From positions 1 to 64,000 of the forward strand of contig CAVUHK010000010.1 of the NCBI GenBank assembly GCA_963741315.1: DNA of 64,000 nt. The letters are read 5' to 3'. The translations under genes were made by a program, and so were the position numbers. Below are positions 1-8,764 of this stretch, piece after piece. Every line of letters begins with the position of its first letter. Position 1 is the first letter of the stretch. Source of the DNA: PALSA-1003 sp963741315 (GTDB taxonomy: Bacteria > Pseudomonadota > Gammaproteobacteria > Burkholderiales > Casimicrobiaceae). The notes below the pieces were generated by a model. That model saw only the letters and a program-made list of their open reading frames with translations, did not search any database and was not told the origin of the DNA.

Positions 1-101
1 TTGGTGTTGAAAAACTTGAGCATCAGCGTTCCCCTTTAAGTCCTACCGTACACTACCACCGGCGCGTGGTGCAAATTCGTCACGATTTGCATTGCGGCCG
101 G

Positions 102-826
102 TCACAGCTCGACACATTGACCGAGGTCAATATCGACATCCAACTCCTCGGGAATTCCGACGATCGCGAGTTGCTCTTGCCAGAAAAGATGTCTTCTTGT
201 CGTCGATAGAAATTCCCCGGATTGTGGAGCGGCGTCTGTATTCGCCAACTGCGATATCCAAGCTCTCTTATCAGGGCGACTATAGCGTCGAGCGCGCCGT
301 CGTCTGGCGCGGCGATGAAAAGCAGCGGTCGCAGTCGCCATAGCGTTTCTGTCGCGCCATTCAATATAGTGACTGCATCTGCTTCAACGTCAATCTTTAG
401 CAGATGCAACTGTTCAGTACTGGAAACCATCAAGTTGCTCGACAGGCAATGCCGCGACGCCATCCGGTCCCGCACCCCGACGGCCGAGGTAGCTTGCCAA
501 GCGTCGTTACGTTCCTGATCGCGTTGGCTGCAAGGTTTTGGCGGAGCAAACGTTGCTCCAAGGGTCGGGATTCGAAAGCAAACAAGTGCCCTGTGGGCCC
601 CAGCATTTCGGCTATGGCGATCGTGTGAACGCCTATTCCTGCAGCAACTTCGACAACCGTCGCGCCCGGCTTGACGATATTTGCGATCAGGTCGAGTTGC
701 GGTTGCAGGTATTCGCCATACCAGGAAAGTGAACTGGCGAGCGGTTCGTCGCGGCAGGTACTGGAGCACTCCGACGCGCGATTCGACAACGGTGGTCAGG
801 GCGGTCCTGTCCGCGGCTGTCGGCAT
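102..826 (-). pseudogene. FkbM-family methyltransferase, frame broken at two or more places
   Basis: This looks like a SAM-dependent FkbM-type methyltransferase, a family that O-methylates sugars or other secondary products. From an ATG at 826 the N-terminal reading contains a class I SAM-binding glycine loop (VVEVAAGIGVHTIAIAEMLG), followed by an acidic strand end (FAFESRP). The next part, in another frame near 440-220, carries LLKIDVEADA, the FkbM signature (usually LLKIDVEGAE), and TPLHNPGNFY. The C-terminus (FWQEQLAIVGIPEEL, stop at 102) is in the third frame. At least two one-base shifts are therefore needed to read it, near 440-480 and 190-230. It overlaps the end of the TPR/glycosyltransferase gene upstream on the same strand, so the two are probably co-transcribed. 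Whether the breaks are real or sequencing errors cannot be told from one sequence. The family call is fairly secure; the substrate is unknown. Confidence 0.6.
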
Positions 827-2536
827 TCCACGGGACTAATGTTCACGATCGCCAGTGCGCCGCCATCGTTGCTCGCGGCAGGACCAGCCTCGATTGGCGC
901 GATGCCGTCGACAACTGCTTCAAGGGCGATTCGTACTTGTTGCACCGTATCGCGCCAGTTACGTAGTGTGGACTGCCGAAAAATGCGCATGGTCGGGTAC
1001 CACGGGCTGTCAGTGCGATCGTCGGTCAGCCAGCGCCACTCACCGTCCTTCTGCACCAGCAACCACATAGGCTTGCCCATCGCGCCAGCGAGGTGGGCTA
1101 CTGCCGTGTCCACACCAATCACCAGATCGAGCAGGCTGATGACCGCTGCGGTATCTTCAAAGTCTTTGAGTTGGGGCCCGAGGGGCGTAATTCGATCTTT
1201 CAGAGGCGACGCGTCGACCTGCGATTCGCCACTGCCCTTTTGCAACGAGTAGAAGTGCGCGCCCGGAATTTCCAGCAATGGCGCAAGCGACTCGAGCGAC
1301 ATCGACCGCTCACTGTCGCGCTTGTGAATCGGATTGCCAGCCCACAGCAGGCCCACGCGCAAAGCGATTCGGTCGCCCAATTGCTTCGCCCAATGCGCGA
1401 CGCCGTCAGCGTTGGCGTGGAGGTAGGGAACGCTTTGCGGAATGCTGTCGATGTCGGTGCCAAACACGCGCGGAAGGCTGAGCAGGCTGATGTAGTAATC
1501 GAATTCAAGCGCGTCTTCCAGCTCGACGATTCGATCCACACCTGTGAAGGACCTGTCGAAACCTGGAACCTTTTGCAATAGGACAGTCGCACCGCGTTGC
1601 TTCAGCATGGGCAGGTAGCGGACGAACTGGATCGTGTCGCCCATCCCCTGCTCCTTGAGCACCAAAATGGTCTTTCCGCGCAGGTCCTGTCCGTTCCAGA
1701 TAGGATGTCTCGACTTGTGCCGCAGGAAGACCTGGACCCCCCGCATCCAGCGGAATTCATAGTGCTTCCAGCCCTCGTGAAAGCGCCCGGCCTTGAGCAG
1801 CGTCTCGCCGTAGATGAAGTGGCCCTCGATATTGGGTTGCGCCGGCAGCCGCGCTTCCAGGAGCTTCAGGGCTGCGTCGAGCCTGCCCAGCATCGCCAGC
1901 TGCTTGCCGACGTTCACAAACGCGTCGAGGCCGGAGCCCAGGCGATCGTCGATGCGCGTGGCTTCTTCGAATGCGCCGAGCGCCTGCTCGCGCATGTCCC
2001 TGACCCTCCAGCGCGATGCCGAGATTGATCCAGACACCGGGCTGATTCGGCTCGATCGCGAGCAGTCGCCTGCGCGGCGGCTTCGGCGTCGGCAAAATCG
2101 CCCTTCTGCGCAAGGCAGGAAACCATCCACGTCAGTCGGCGCGGATCGCGGTCATCGGGCCCGTACAGCGCTTTCCACTCGGCAATCGCGGCAGCGGCCT
2201 CGCCTTGCTCGACCAGCGCACTGATTACGCCGTCCTGGCATCCGTCGAGTCCGGGCTGGCGGCCAACGCTTTGCGCATCCAGTTTTCCGCATCGCGAAAA
2301 TTGCCAAGCGCCAGGTGCGTGCGACCGATGCGCAATGGTAGTGCCGCGTGCACGACTCCCCGCGACTGCAGGTCCTGTAAGCATCCAGAGCGCTTCCCAG
2401 TAGCGGCGCAGAGAAAACAGCTCATCGGCGCGGGCAAGCGCTTGATCGGTGTCACCTGGGGGGCGACAGGGCGACCTCCGCGACCGCCGCTGCAGGTTCG
2501 GCACTGTCGCGCCCTGGAAAATAGCTTCGAGAACAT
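796..2536 (-). pseudogene. TPR protein with glycosyltransferase-9-like C-terminal domain, frameshifted N-terminal half
   Basis: The C-terminal 400 or so residues are in one frame (about 2000 down to 796) and resemble TPR proteins with a heptosyltransferase/GT9-like domain: GWKHYEFRWM after the last TPR, then LVLKEQGMGDTIQFVRYLP, VGLLWAGNP, and VDTAVAHLAGAMGKP near the end. The N-terminal TPR part (ALPLRIGRTHLALGNFRDAE, ISALVEQGEAAAAIAEWKAL, LAIEPNQPGVWINLGIALEG) is spread over all three frames, with five or six shifts between 2500 and 2000. I place the start at ATG 2536 because a readable N-terminus (MFSKLFS, then GDTDQALARADELFSLRRYW) begins there. Such proteins are common in betaproteobacterial surface-glycan or glycoprotein loci. 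The neighbours (methyltransferase, O-GlcNAc-transferase-like protein, pilins) support a role in modifying a surface structure, but that is inference. Confidence 0.6.
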
Positions 2537-2742
2537 CGCGAGTTGAGCGCTTATCGTGTCCGCGGGAGTGACTTGGACGACGTCAATCTGCGCGCTTCGT
2601 CGTCAATCATTTCGTTCAGGTTCGGGCACGATGGCATATTCTAAGGCCTCCGTCTGTTTCGGGGTCGGCGATCCGCCCTCGCCAATCCGCGAAGCGCGAG
2701 CAAGATCGATGCCTATAGAATGACAACCGCGCCGCGCTTGAT

Positions 2743-4550
2743 GTGGCGAATGCGATCCAGCACGACCTTCCAGCGATGCCCGACCAGTCCAACCAGAAGC
2801 CCGAACACGGTGCCAGACTTCGCTCGACGCCGACGTTGGCCGGTTGCTCGCCTCGGCCGACGCCGCCAGGGAGCGTGGTGCGGCACAGGAGTCGATGCGC
2901 CTTTACGCACGGGCTGTTGGCGTCGCCGCAGACAGCACGTATGCCCTCTACTGGCTGGCGACCGGCCACGAGGATTCGGGTCAACTCGAGCTTGCCGCCG
3001 AGTACTGCGATCGTGGTCTTGCGATCGATCCCGATCAGATCGCGTTGTTGCTCCGCCGGGGGTCGATCGCCTCGACCAGCAAGGACCATCGCCTCGCGCT
3101 CGACTGCTATCTCAAGGCGGCAACACTGGATCCGGATATTCCCGACGTCGATTCGATGATCGGCGACCAGTACTGCTTTCTGGGACGGATACGCGAGGGT
3201 GTCGAGCAATTCGACAATGCCCTGAAGAAAGATCCGGGCTCGACGCGTCTGCAGGACAACCGCCTGTTCGTCCTCAACTACGCGAATCTGCTTTCACCCG
3301 AGGAGTTGTTCGACGAGCACCGTCGCTGGGGCGAGTCGCACGAAGCTGCGCTGCGCGCGCATTGGCGCCCGCATACAGGCCGGTGCGATCCGGACAAGGT
3401 GCTGCGCGTGGGTTACGTCTCGGGTGACTTGCGAAATCATGCGGTAGCCTTTTTCATCGAACCCTTGCTTGCGCACCATGACACCGAGCGTTTCAGCGTG
3501 GTCTGCTTCGACGTTTCGCGCTATGCCGAGGACGCCGTCACGGCACGCCTCAAGTCGCATGGCCATCGCTGGCTGCGGGTGGGCCACCTCGACGCCGGGC
3601 AGCTCGCCGCGTCGGTCCGCGAGGAAGGGATCGACGTGCTCGTCGATCTGTCCGGGCACACGGATATGAACCGCTTGCTGGTATTCGCGCGCAGACCTGC
3701 GCCGGTCCAGGCAACGTGGCTGGGCTATCTCGGCACCACGGGCCTGACTTCGATGGACTACCGCATCACCGACGCCTACCTGGACCCGCCGGGCCATGAC
3801 CGAGTGTACCACACCGAGCGATTGCTGCCCGCCTGCCGAACGCCGCGTGCTTTCGCCGCCGCGGCAGCACCTGGAGGTCGGCGCGATTCGCCGGCGGCAC
3901 CAACGGATACGTGACCTTCGGCTCGCTCAACCAGTGGTCGAAGGTGACGCCGGCCGTTGTCGAGGCGTGGAGCGAGCTACTGCGGCGGGTCGCCGCACGC
4001 GCGCCTGATTGTCGTCGCAGCCGCGGCGCGCAATTCACGTTCGCGCCGAGTGCTTGCAGAGTTTGGCAACAGGCGGCGTCGAGCCGACGCGGATCATCGG
4101 TCCGACCCACGACGATCTCGGCGGATTTCCTTGCATTGTTCAACGAGATCGACATCACGCTCGACCCTTTCCCATACGGTGGCGGGACGACGACCATGCA
4201 TTCGCTGTGGATGGGCGATCCGGTCGGTAACGCTCGCCGGATCGACGCGCGTTCTCGCGGAACGCGGTCGGCCCAGTGACTGAAGTCGGCCTGCGGCGAC
4301 CTGATCGCCGAGACTCGTGGCGACTACGTGCGCATCGCCGCAGGGCTGGCAGGAGACTCGGGTCGCTGGCGTGCATGCGCCACGCGTTGCGCCCGCGCAT
4401 GCTCGCGTCAGCGGTGACAGCGCCAGCATTCGTTCGCACGCAGACATGGAAGACGCATTTCGCGAGATGTGGCGACGCCATTGCCACAGCGAGCGCGTCG
4501 ACCAGCGACTCAGGTGCTCGAAAACGCGCATGCACTGGGCAAAAAGAAAA
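2743..4550 (+). pseudogene. TPR / O-GlcNAc-transferase-like (SPINDLY, GT41) protein, multiply frameshifted
   Basis: The longest intact stretch (about 2844-3830) has several TPR units (YARAVGVAADSTYALYWLAT, CDRGLAIDPDQIALLLRRGS, FDNALKKDPGSTRLQDNRLF), followed by the start of a GT41 catalytic domain: LRVGYVSGDLRNHAVAFFIE, IDVLVDLSGHTDMNRL and PVQATWLGYLGTTGLTSMDY. Later family blocks are present in changing frames: TNGYVTFGSLNQWSKVTP near 3900, FNEIDITLDPFPYGGGTTT near 4140-4200, then LAGSTRV, GDLIAETRGDYVRIAAGLA and a final MEDAFREMWRRHC near 4450. About eight one-base shifts are needed. The start (2743 or ATG 2776) and the end are approximate. Bacterial members of this family are often adjacent to flagellin, pilin or adhesin genes and glycosylate them; the pilins lie directly downstream on the other strand. 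That link is an inference from position. Confidence 0.6.
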
Positions 4551-4571
4551 TGGGGCGACGCAAGGTCGCCC
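4541..4571 (-). terminator. Rho-independent terminator of the downstream pilin gene
   Basis: Read on the minus strand, a perfect 7-bp stem (GGGCGAC/GTCGCCC) with a 5-base loop is followed by a T-rich run (complement of 4541-4551). It lies 22 bases after the pilin stop codon at 4593. Confidence 0.75.
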
Positions 4572-4592
4572 TCGTCCAGATCGAACAGTCGC

Positions 4593-5008
4593 TTACGGAC
4601 GGCAGATCGCCGGCAGGTACTTGGCCGGAACGGTCGACGCGGTGCAGTCCCAGGCAGTGATTGCCGAGCCCACCGCAGCCGGGGTCAGGACGTAATTGCC
4701 CGCCGTGCCCGTCGCAGCCGCTACCGCGATCGTAATCACGCCCGCAGCAACAGTCCGTCGACGTCACATACTGCGACGCTACCGTGCTGCAGCCCGCAGC
4801 CGTAGATATCGGCAGGCAGCGCATTCTTCGACGCCAGGTACTCGGCAACCGACGTCTTGCATGCCGCAGCCGTCGCAGCCGCTTCCGACACCTTCGAACG
4901 CACCACATAGTCCTGATACGCCGGCAGCGCGATCGCCGCCAGAATGCCGACGATCGCCACGACGATCATCAGTTCGATCAAAGTAAAACCTTGTTGTACA
5001 CGTTTCAT
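4593..5008 (-). CDS. pilA: Type IV major pilin (second tandem copy), two one-base shifts
   Basis: This is a type IVa pilin, the subunit of a surface fibre used for twitching, adhesion and DNA uptake. It starts with a short basic leader (MKRVQQG), the prepilin peptidase site G/FTLIE with Glu at mature position 5, and a hydrophobic N-terminal helix (LMIVVAIVGILAAIALPAYQ). It ends with the disulfide-loop type C-terminus (WDCTASTVPAKYLPAICRP). Its DNA is nearly identical to the copy at 5220-5634. Comparison with that copy shows one extra base at 4752 and another near 4801-4805, so the uninterrupted reading stops early although both halves are conserved. The expected protein is about 137 residues. 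A GGAGA ribosome site lies a few bases before the ATG. It has its own sigma-54 promoter upstream and its own terminator downstream. Confidence 0.85.
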
Positions 5009-5073
5009 GCTGGTCTCCGTTAGTTAGTAAGGACTCTCTAACCCTTCGCCTGGGGAATGCCGCATCACCTTCT

Positions 5074-5088
5074 GCAAGCCTCGTGCCA
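5074..5088 (-). promoter_or_regulatory. Sigma-54 promoter of the second pilin gene
   Basis: The minus strand reads TGGCAC-N5-TTGC (spacer GAGGC), a perfect match to the -24/-12 consensus. It lies 66 bases upstream of the pilin ATG at 5008. PilR-activated RpoN promoters are the usual control of pilA. Confidence 0.85.
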
Positions 5089-5170
5089 GACGACCGCGAA
5101 ATGGAAACCGTCACGATGCGCCGCGGGTGAGAAAGTCGTTCCATTGCGCCCGAGCGGCAATGCCTCGGCA

Positions 5171-5201
5171 AAGAAAAAGGGCGACCAGCGGTCGCCCTTT
5201 T
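5171..5201 (-). terminator. Rho-independent terminator after the first pilin gene
   Basis: An 11-12 bp stem (AAAGGGCGACC/GGTCGCCCTTT, 3-base loop) is followed on the minus strand by TTTTTCTTT. It lies between the stop of the first pilin (5220) and the sigma-54 promoter of the second (5088), so the two pilins are separate transcription units. Confidence 0.8.
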
Positions 5202-5219
5202 GTGGAAAGCCAGTACGAA

Positions 5220-5634
5220 TTACGGACGGCAGATCGCCGGCAGGTACTTGGCCGGAACGGTCGAGGCCGTGCAGGACCAGGCAGTGATCGCCGAGCCCGA
5301 CCACGGTCGGGGTCAGGACGTAGTTGCCCGCCGTGCCCGTCGCAGCCGCTACCGCGATCGTAATCACGCCCGCAGCAACGTCCGTCGACGTCACATACTG
5401 CGATGCTACCGTGCTGCAGCCCGCAGCCGACATATTGGCAGGCAGCGCATTCTTCGACGCCAGATACTCGGCAACCGACGTCTTGCACGCCGCAGCCGTC
5501 GCAGCCGCTTCCGACACCTTCGAACGCACCACATAGTCCTGATACGCCGGCAGCGCGATCGCCGCCAGGATGCCGACGATCGCCACGACGATCATCAGTT
5601 CGATCAACGTAAAGCCTTGTTGTACTCGTTTCAT
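5220..5634 (-). CDS. pilA: Type IV major pilin (first tandem copy), one one-base shift near the end
   Basis: Type IVa pilin with the same leader, G/FTLIE cleavage site and hydrophobic helix as its neighbour. The variable middle differs slightly (SAAGCSTVASQYVTSTD here). The family C-terminus (AWSCTASTVPAKYLPAIC, stop at 5220) is in a different frame from the first 110 residues. Alignment with the second copy places one extra base at about 5296-5300, and the length of 415 bases fits 138 codons plus one base. Without the correction the frame runs on through the terminator. Four cysteines are present, the last two forming the usual C-terminal disulfide loop. A GGAGAC ribosome site lies just before the ATG. 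Upstream is a perfect sigma-54 promoter. The two copies could exchange sequence by recombination. Confidence 0.87.
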
Positions 5635-5702
5635 TGCATGTCTCCATTGGTTTAGGTGCTACTCCCGTTCCCTTCGCATCGGGGGATGCTGAGCCTGATA
5701 AC

Positions 5703-5717
5703 GCAATTGGTGTGCCA
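5703..5717 (-). promoter_or_regulatory. Sigma-54 promoter of the first pilin gene
   Basis: The minus strand reads TGGCAC-N5-TTGC (spacer ACCAA), an exact -24/-12 match. It lies 69 bases upstream of the ATG at 5634, nearly the same distance as in the second copy. Confidence 0.87.
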
Positions 5718-6071
5718 CCTATCTGAAGAGTTTGGCATTAACGCCCGCCTTACCGTTCAAGTTCGGAAACGATGCCGTTCGTCGGCCTATGACATTGTCA
5801 TGGCGCGGCTCGCCGAGAGAGTGGTCACTGACTGACAATCGCCGCACGGGTGCCGCAGCGCGTCGAAATCGCTGCCGCCACGCGTCACTTGCTGACGCGC
5901 GATGTAGCCGTCTGAAGCGGGCCTCTGCAATGCCTCGCGGACCCTTGTCTGGCCTGGAAGACCACTACTTTCCGGCAGCTGCCTGCGGCTTTGGCAGCAA
6001 CTTGCCGATAACTGTGCGTCTTCTCATGTACCGCACAGTGTGGAAGCAACAGTCATGCCCGGCGCAGATTA
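5718..6071. other. Intergenic region upstream of the pilins
   Basis: About 350 bases between the pilin promoter and the end of the FHA gene. Reading frames here are short and look non-coding. The upstream activator (PilR-type) site of the sigma-54 promoter would be expected here, but no clear one was recognised. Confidence 0.5.
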
Positions 6072-6920
6072 TCAGCCGGGATCGACCGTTTGCGGCAGCC
6101 CGAGGTATTCCAGGGTGGTGCCGGCGATCTCGATCCGGTCGCCGACCGCAAGCACCACGGCTTCCGTGCCGATGGCCTTGCCATTGACCAAGGGCGCCCG
6201 CTCGCCCTCGACCGGCGTCAACTGGCAGGTTTCGCCCGACCTCCGAATCAGCGCGACCTGCACCCCGGCGCGGCCGATGGTCGTTTCGAACTTGATCAGC
6301 GGGATGACGCGGCCGGCATTGGGACCGGTGATGAGCTTGATGGCCTGGACGGGTGGTGCGGGCGGGGCCACCGCTCGCGCCGGCGCTGGGGTCGGACCCG
6401 ACGCGGCCTCGGCGGGAGCTGCCACGCGCGGCACCGCCCGCGTGATCGCGGTCGTCTCCAGCGCCTGCGCCGCCGCGGCGTTTTCGGCGGCACGCTCGCG
6501 GCGCATGGTGCTGCCCTTGACGTCGCGGGCACCGCGCACGAACGGCCTGGCGGCCTCGACCTGTCGTCCCAGGTCGCCGACGGCGGCGCGCCCCGCATTG
6601 CGCCCGGCATCCAGCGGCGCCAGCACCGCGTCTTCGTCGACGCAAAAGACCAGCATGTGGCGCCCGACGTCGATCTGGTCGCCGTCGCGCAGGAAGTGCT
6701 TGGAGATGGGCGTGCCGTTGACCAGCGTGCCGTTGGTGCTGCCCAGGTCCTCGAGAAAGGAATCGGCCAGGATGGTCACCACGGCGGCATGTTCGCCGCT
6801 CACCGCCAGGTTGGGCAGGCAGACATCGTTGTCGGCACGGCGGCCAATGGTCATCCGTTCCCGCTCGAGCGGGATGTCGAGCGTGCTGCCATCGGCGAGG
6901 AACAGGACCAGTTTGCTCAT
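6072..6920 (-). CDS. FHA-domain protein (two FHA-like domains)
   Basis: Predicted cytoplasmic phosphothreonine-binding protein of 282 residues. The N-terminal FHA domain (about residues 1-95) has the conserved blocks TIGRRADNDVCLPN, SGEHAAV and LGSTNGTLVNG, so the phosphopeptide-binding Arg, Ser, His and Asn are present. A proline/alanine-rich linker (about 150-190) follows. The C-terminal segment has a weaker FHA-like pattern (TIGRAGVQVALI, APLVNGKAI, VGDRIEIAGTTLEYLG) that lacks the SxxH block. I chose ATG 6920 because the FHA fold begins at once after it (MSKLVLFLADGSTLDIPL). It lies 20 bases downstream of the PP2C phosphatase gene on the same strand. That pairing is typical of Ser/Thr phosphorylation circuits, but no kinase gene is visible in the window. 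Confidence 0.85.
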   Translation of the reverse strand: MSKLVLFLADGSTLDIPLERERMTIGRRADNDVCLPNLAVSGEHAAVVTILADSFLEDLGSTNGTLVNGTPISKHFLRDGDQIDVGRHMLVFCVDEDAVLAPLDAGRNAGRAAVGDLGRQVEAARPFVRGARDVKGSTMRRERAAENAAAAQALETTAITRAVPRVAAPAEAASGPTPAPARAVAPPAPPVQAIKLITGPNAGRVIPLIKFETTIGRAGVQVALIRRSGETCQLTPVEGERAPLVNGKAIGTEAVVLAVGDRIEIAGTTLEYLGLPQTVDPG

Positions 6921-6940
6921 ACGCCGTCTCTCGGATGCCG

Positions 6941-7771
6941 CTATGCCGGCTTCTTGCTCATCCAGCGTTGCAGCCAGCCGCCGGTCGGCAGGAAGCCCTC
7001 CGGCACGCGAATCAGCACCACCGACACGTTGTCGCGGCCGCCATTCTGGTTGGCGACGTCGATCAGCTCGGCGGCGGCCTCGGCCAGGTCGCTGCGCTTG
7101 GCGGCGACGATTTCCTGCACGGCTGCCGGATCGACCATGTCGGTCAGGCCGTCCGAACACAATACGTAGATGTCCTCGGCCTCGATCCGGTATTCGGAGA
7201 TGTCCGGCGGCACCACCGCCTCGATCCCCAGCGCCCTCGTGACCAGGTTCTTGTTCAGCGAGTACTTGGCCTGTTCCACCGTCAACATGCCGCTGTCGAT
7301 CTGCTCCTGCAGCAGCGAATGATCGTGCGTCAGTTGCTCGAAGCGATCGATGCGCAGGCGGTAGCAGCGCGAATCGCCGATATGGCCGATGCTGATCCGG
7401 TTCTGGAAGAACACCGTCGCAACCAGCGTGGTGCCCATGCCGGCGCACTCCGGGCGGGCCTGAGCCGCTTCGTAGATCCCCTTGTTGGCCAGCGCGATCT
7501 GCTGCTGCAACAGCAGCGCCGCATGCGTCAGGCCGCTGCCGACGTCCACCTTGGACAACTCGCGCCCCGAAGTGAGCTCCTGGAGCATGCCGGTGCTGAT
7601 GACGTTGACGGCAATGCCGCTGGCAACCTCGCCGGCGCTGTAACCGCCCATCCCGTCGGCGAGCACCGCCAGGCCCGCTTCGCCATCGACGAACACCGAG
7701 TCCTCGTTGTGCGTGCGGACCATCCCGGGATGCGAGAGGCTGGCGACGTCGAGCGGTGCACGCACGCTCAT
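6941..7771 (-). CDS. PP2C-type serine/threonine protein phosphatase
   Basis: Mn/Mg-dependent PPM-family phosphatase, 276 residues, predicted cytoplasmic. The family motifs occur in order: RTHNEDS near residue 20, DGMGGYSAGEVAS near 40, GDSRCYRL, CSDGLTDMV and GGRDNVSVVLIRV near the end. The metal-binding aspartates are therefore intact. The reading frame is open to 7852, but the residues before ATG 7771 are basic and unlike the family, so I place the start at MSVRAPLD. The product probably removes phosphate from Ser/Thr sites recognised by the FHA protein encoded 20 bases downstream; this is inferred from the operon. Related pairs control type VI secretion or stress responses in other bacteria, but nothing here ties it to either. 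Confidence 0.9.
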   Translation of the reverse strand: MSVRAPLDVASLSHPGMVRTHNEDSVFVDGEAGLAVLADGMGGYSAGEVASGIAVNVISTGMLQELTSGRELSKVDVGSGLTHAALLLQQQIALANKGIYEAAQARPECAGMGTTLVATVFFQNRISIGHIGDSRCYRLRIDRFEQLTHDHSLLQEQIDSGMLTVEQAKYSLNKNLVTRALGIEAVVPPDISEYRIEAEDIYVLCSDGLTDMVDPAAVQEIVAAKRSDLAEAAAELIDVANQNGGRDNVSVVLIRVPEGFLPTGGWLQRWMSKKPA

Positions 7772-7885
7772 CGCGGAGCCCCGGCAGCGGCGCGGAGGCG
7801 GCCGAGCGTGGCGGTAGTGGCGAGATTCATGGTCGGCGAGTTTACCTTGCACCGCGTCCGCAGGCGAGAACCGGGCGCGACATGT

Positions 7886-8575
7886 TCAATTCTTGCGCCG
7901 GCGAGCCCTGCGGCGAATCAGGTACACGCCCGCCACACAGACCACGGCCAATCCGACGATCGGCGCCAACCAGGCCGCGTCGGCCGCATTGGCCGCGATC
8001 CACGGCGCGATGGCCGGATCCTCGACCATCATCTCGCCGGCGATGTAGCCGAGCAAACCGCCGCCGGCGATGATGAGCACCGGAAAGCGCTTGATCAAGC
8101 CCATGATGATCTGGCTGCCGAGCACCACGATGGGGATGCTGATGACCAAGCCGAAAATGATCAGCGGCATGCTGCCCTTTGCCGCTGCGGCGACACCCAT
8201 GACGTTGTCCAGGCTCATCACCACGTCGGCGACGATGATCGTCCGGACCGCGGCCAGCAGACGGTCGCTGGCCTTGACATGGTGCTCGCCCTCCTCTTCG
8301 TCGGCGATCAGCTTGATGCCGATCCAGATCAGCAACGCGCCGCCGACGAGTTTCAGATAAGGATTGGCGAGCAGGTTCATCGCGAAGAACGTCAGCACGA
8401 TGCGCAATCCGATCGCGCCCAGCACGCCCCAGAAAATGCCCTGCCGTCGCTGCTTCGGCGCGAGATTGCGGCACGCGAGCGCGATCACCACCGCGTTGTC
8501 GCCCGACAACAGGATATTGACCACGATGATCTGCACCACCGCAACCCAGAATTGCGGCTGACCCCACTCGACCAT
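7886..8575 (-). CDS. TerC-family integral membrane protein
   Basis: A 229-residue inner-membrane protein with about seven hydrophobic segments. It has the TerC/YjbE hallmarks: LSGDNAVVIALACRNL near residue 25, and a second inverted-repeat half with VVMSLDNVMGVAAAAKG near 120, each carrying an acidic Asp-Asn pair in a membrane helix. TerC proteins are linked to metal-ion efflux (notably manganese, as in Alx/YceF relatives) and to tellurite resistance. The cytoplasmic loop between halves contains DEEEGEHH, a possible metal-binding patch. The basic tail RRRARRRKN suggests an inside C-terminus. The gene stands alone; a palindromic repeat doublet separates it from sucD. The exact substrate is not readable from sequence. 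Confidence 0.88.
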   Translation of the reverse strand: MVEWGQPQFWVAVVQIIVVNILLSGDNAVVIALACRNLAPKQRRQGIFWGVLGAIGLRIVLTFFAMNLLANPYLKLVGGALLIWIGIKLIADEEEGEHHVKASDRLLAAVRTIIVADVVMSLDNVMGVAAAAKGSMPLIIFGLVISIPIVVLGSQIIMGLIKRFPVLIIAGGGLLGYIAGEMMVEDPAIAPWIAANAADAAWLAPIVGLAVVCVAGVYLIRRRARRRKN

Positions 8576-8646
8576 TCACTTCCTCTGTGCCGACTTGTCG
8601 CGCGAGCCGTACGCCTAGTTTCGCCGCATTTCTTCGCCAACAATTT

Positions 8647-8723
8647 CGTCGTTCCCGCGAAAGCGGGAACCCAGCGTCGTTTTGCCCGCACGACACTGGG
8701 TCCCCGCTTGCGCGGGGACGACG
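8647..8723. repeat. REP-like palindrome doublet (inverted pair) between terC and sucD
   Basis: Two palindromic units in opposite orientation: GTTCCCGCGAAAGCGGGAAC near 8651-8670 and TCCCCGCTTGCGCGGGGA near 8701-8718. Each is flanked by CCAG on one side and GTCGT on the other. The arrangement resembles a REPIN. Confidence 0.8.
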
Positions 8724-8764
8724 ATCGTGTCCGGGGTCCGTATCATGCAACTACGCAAAGCGCA

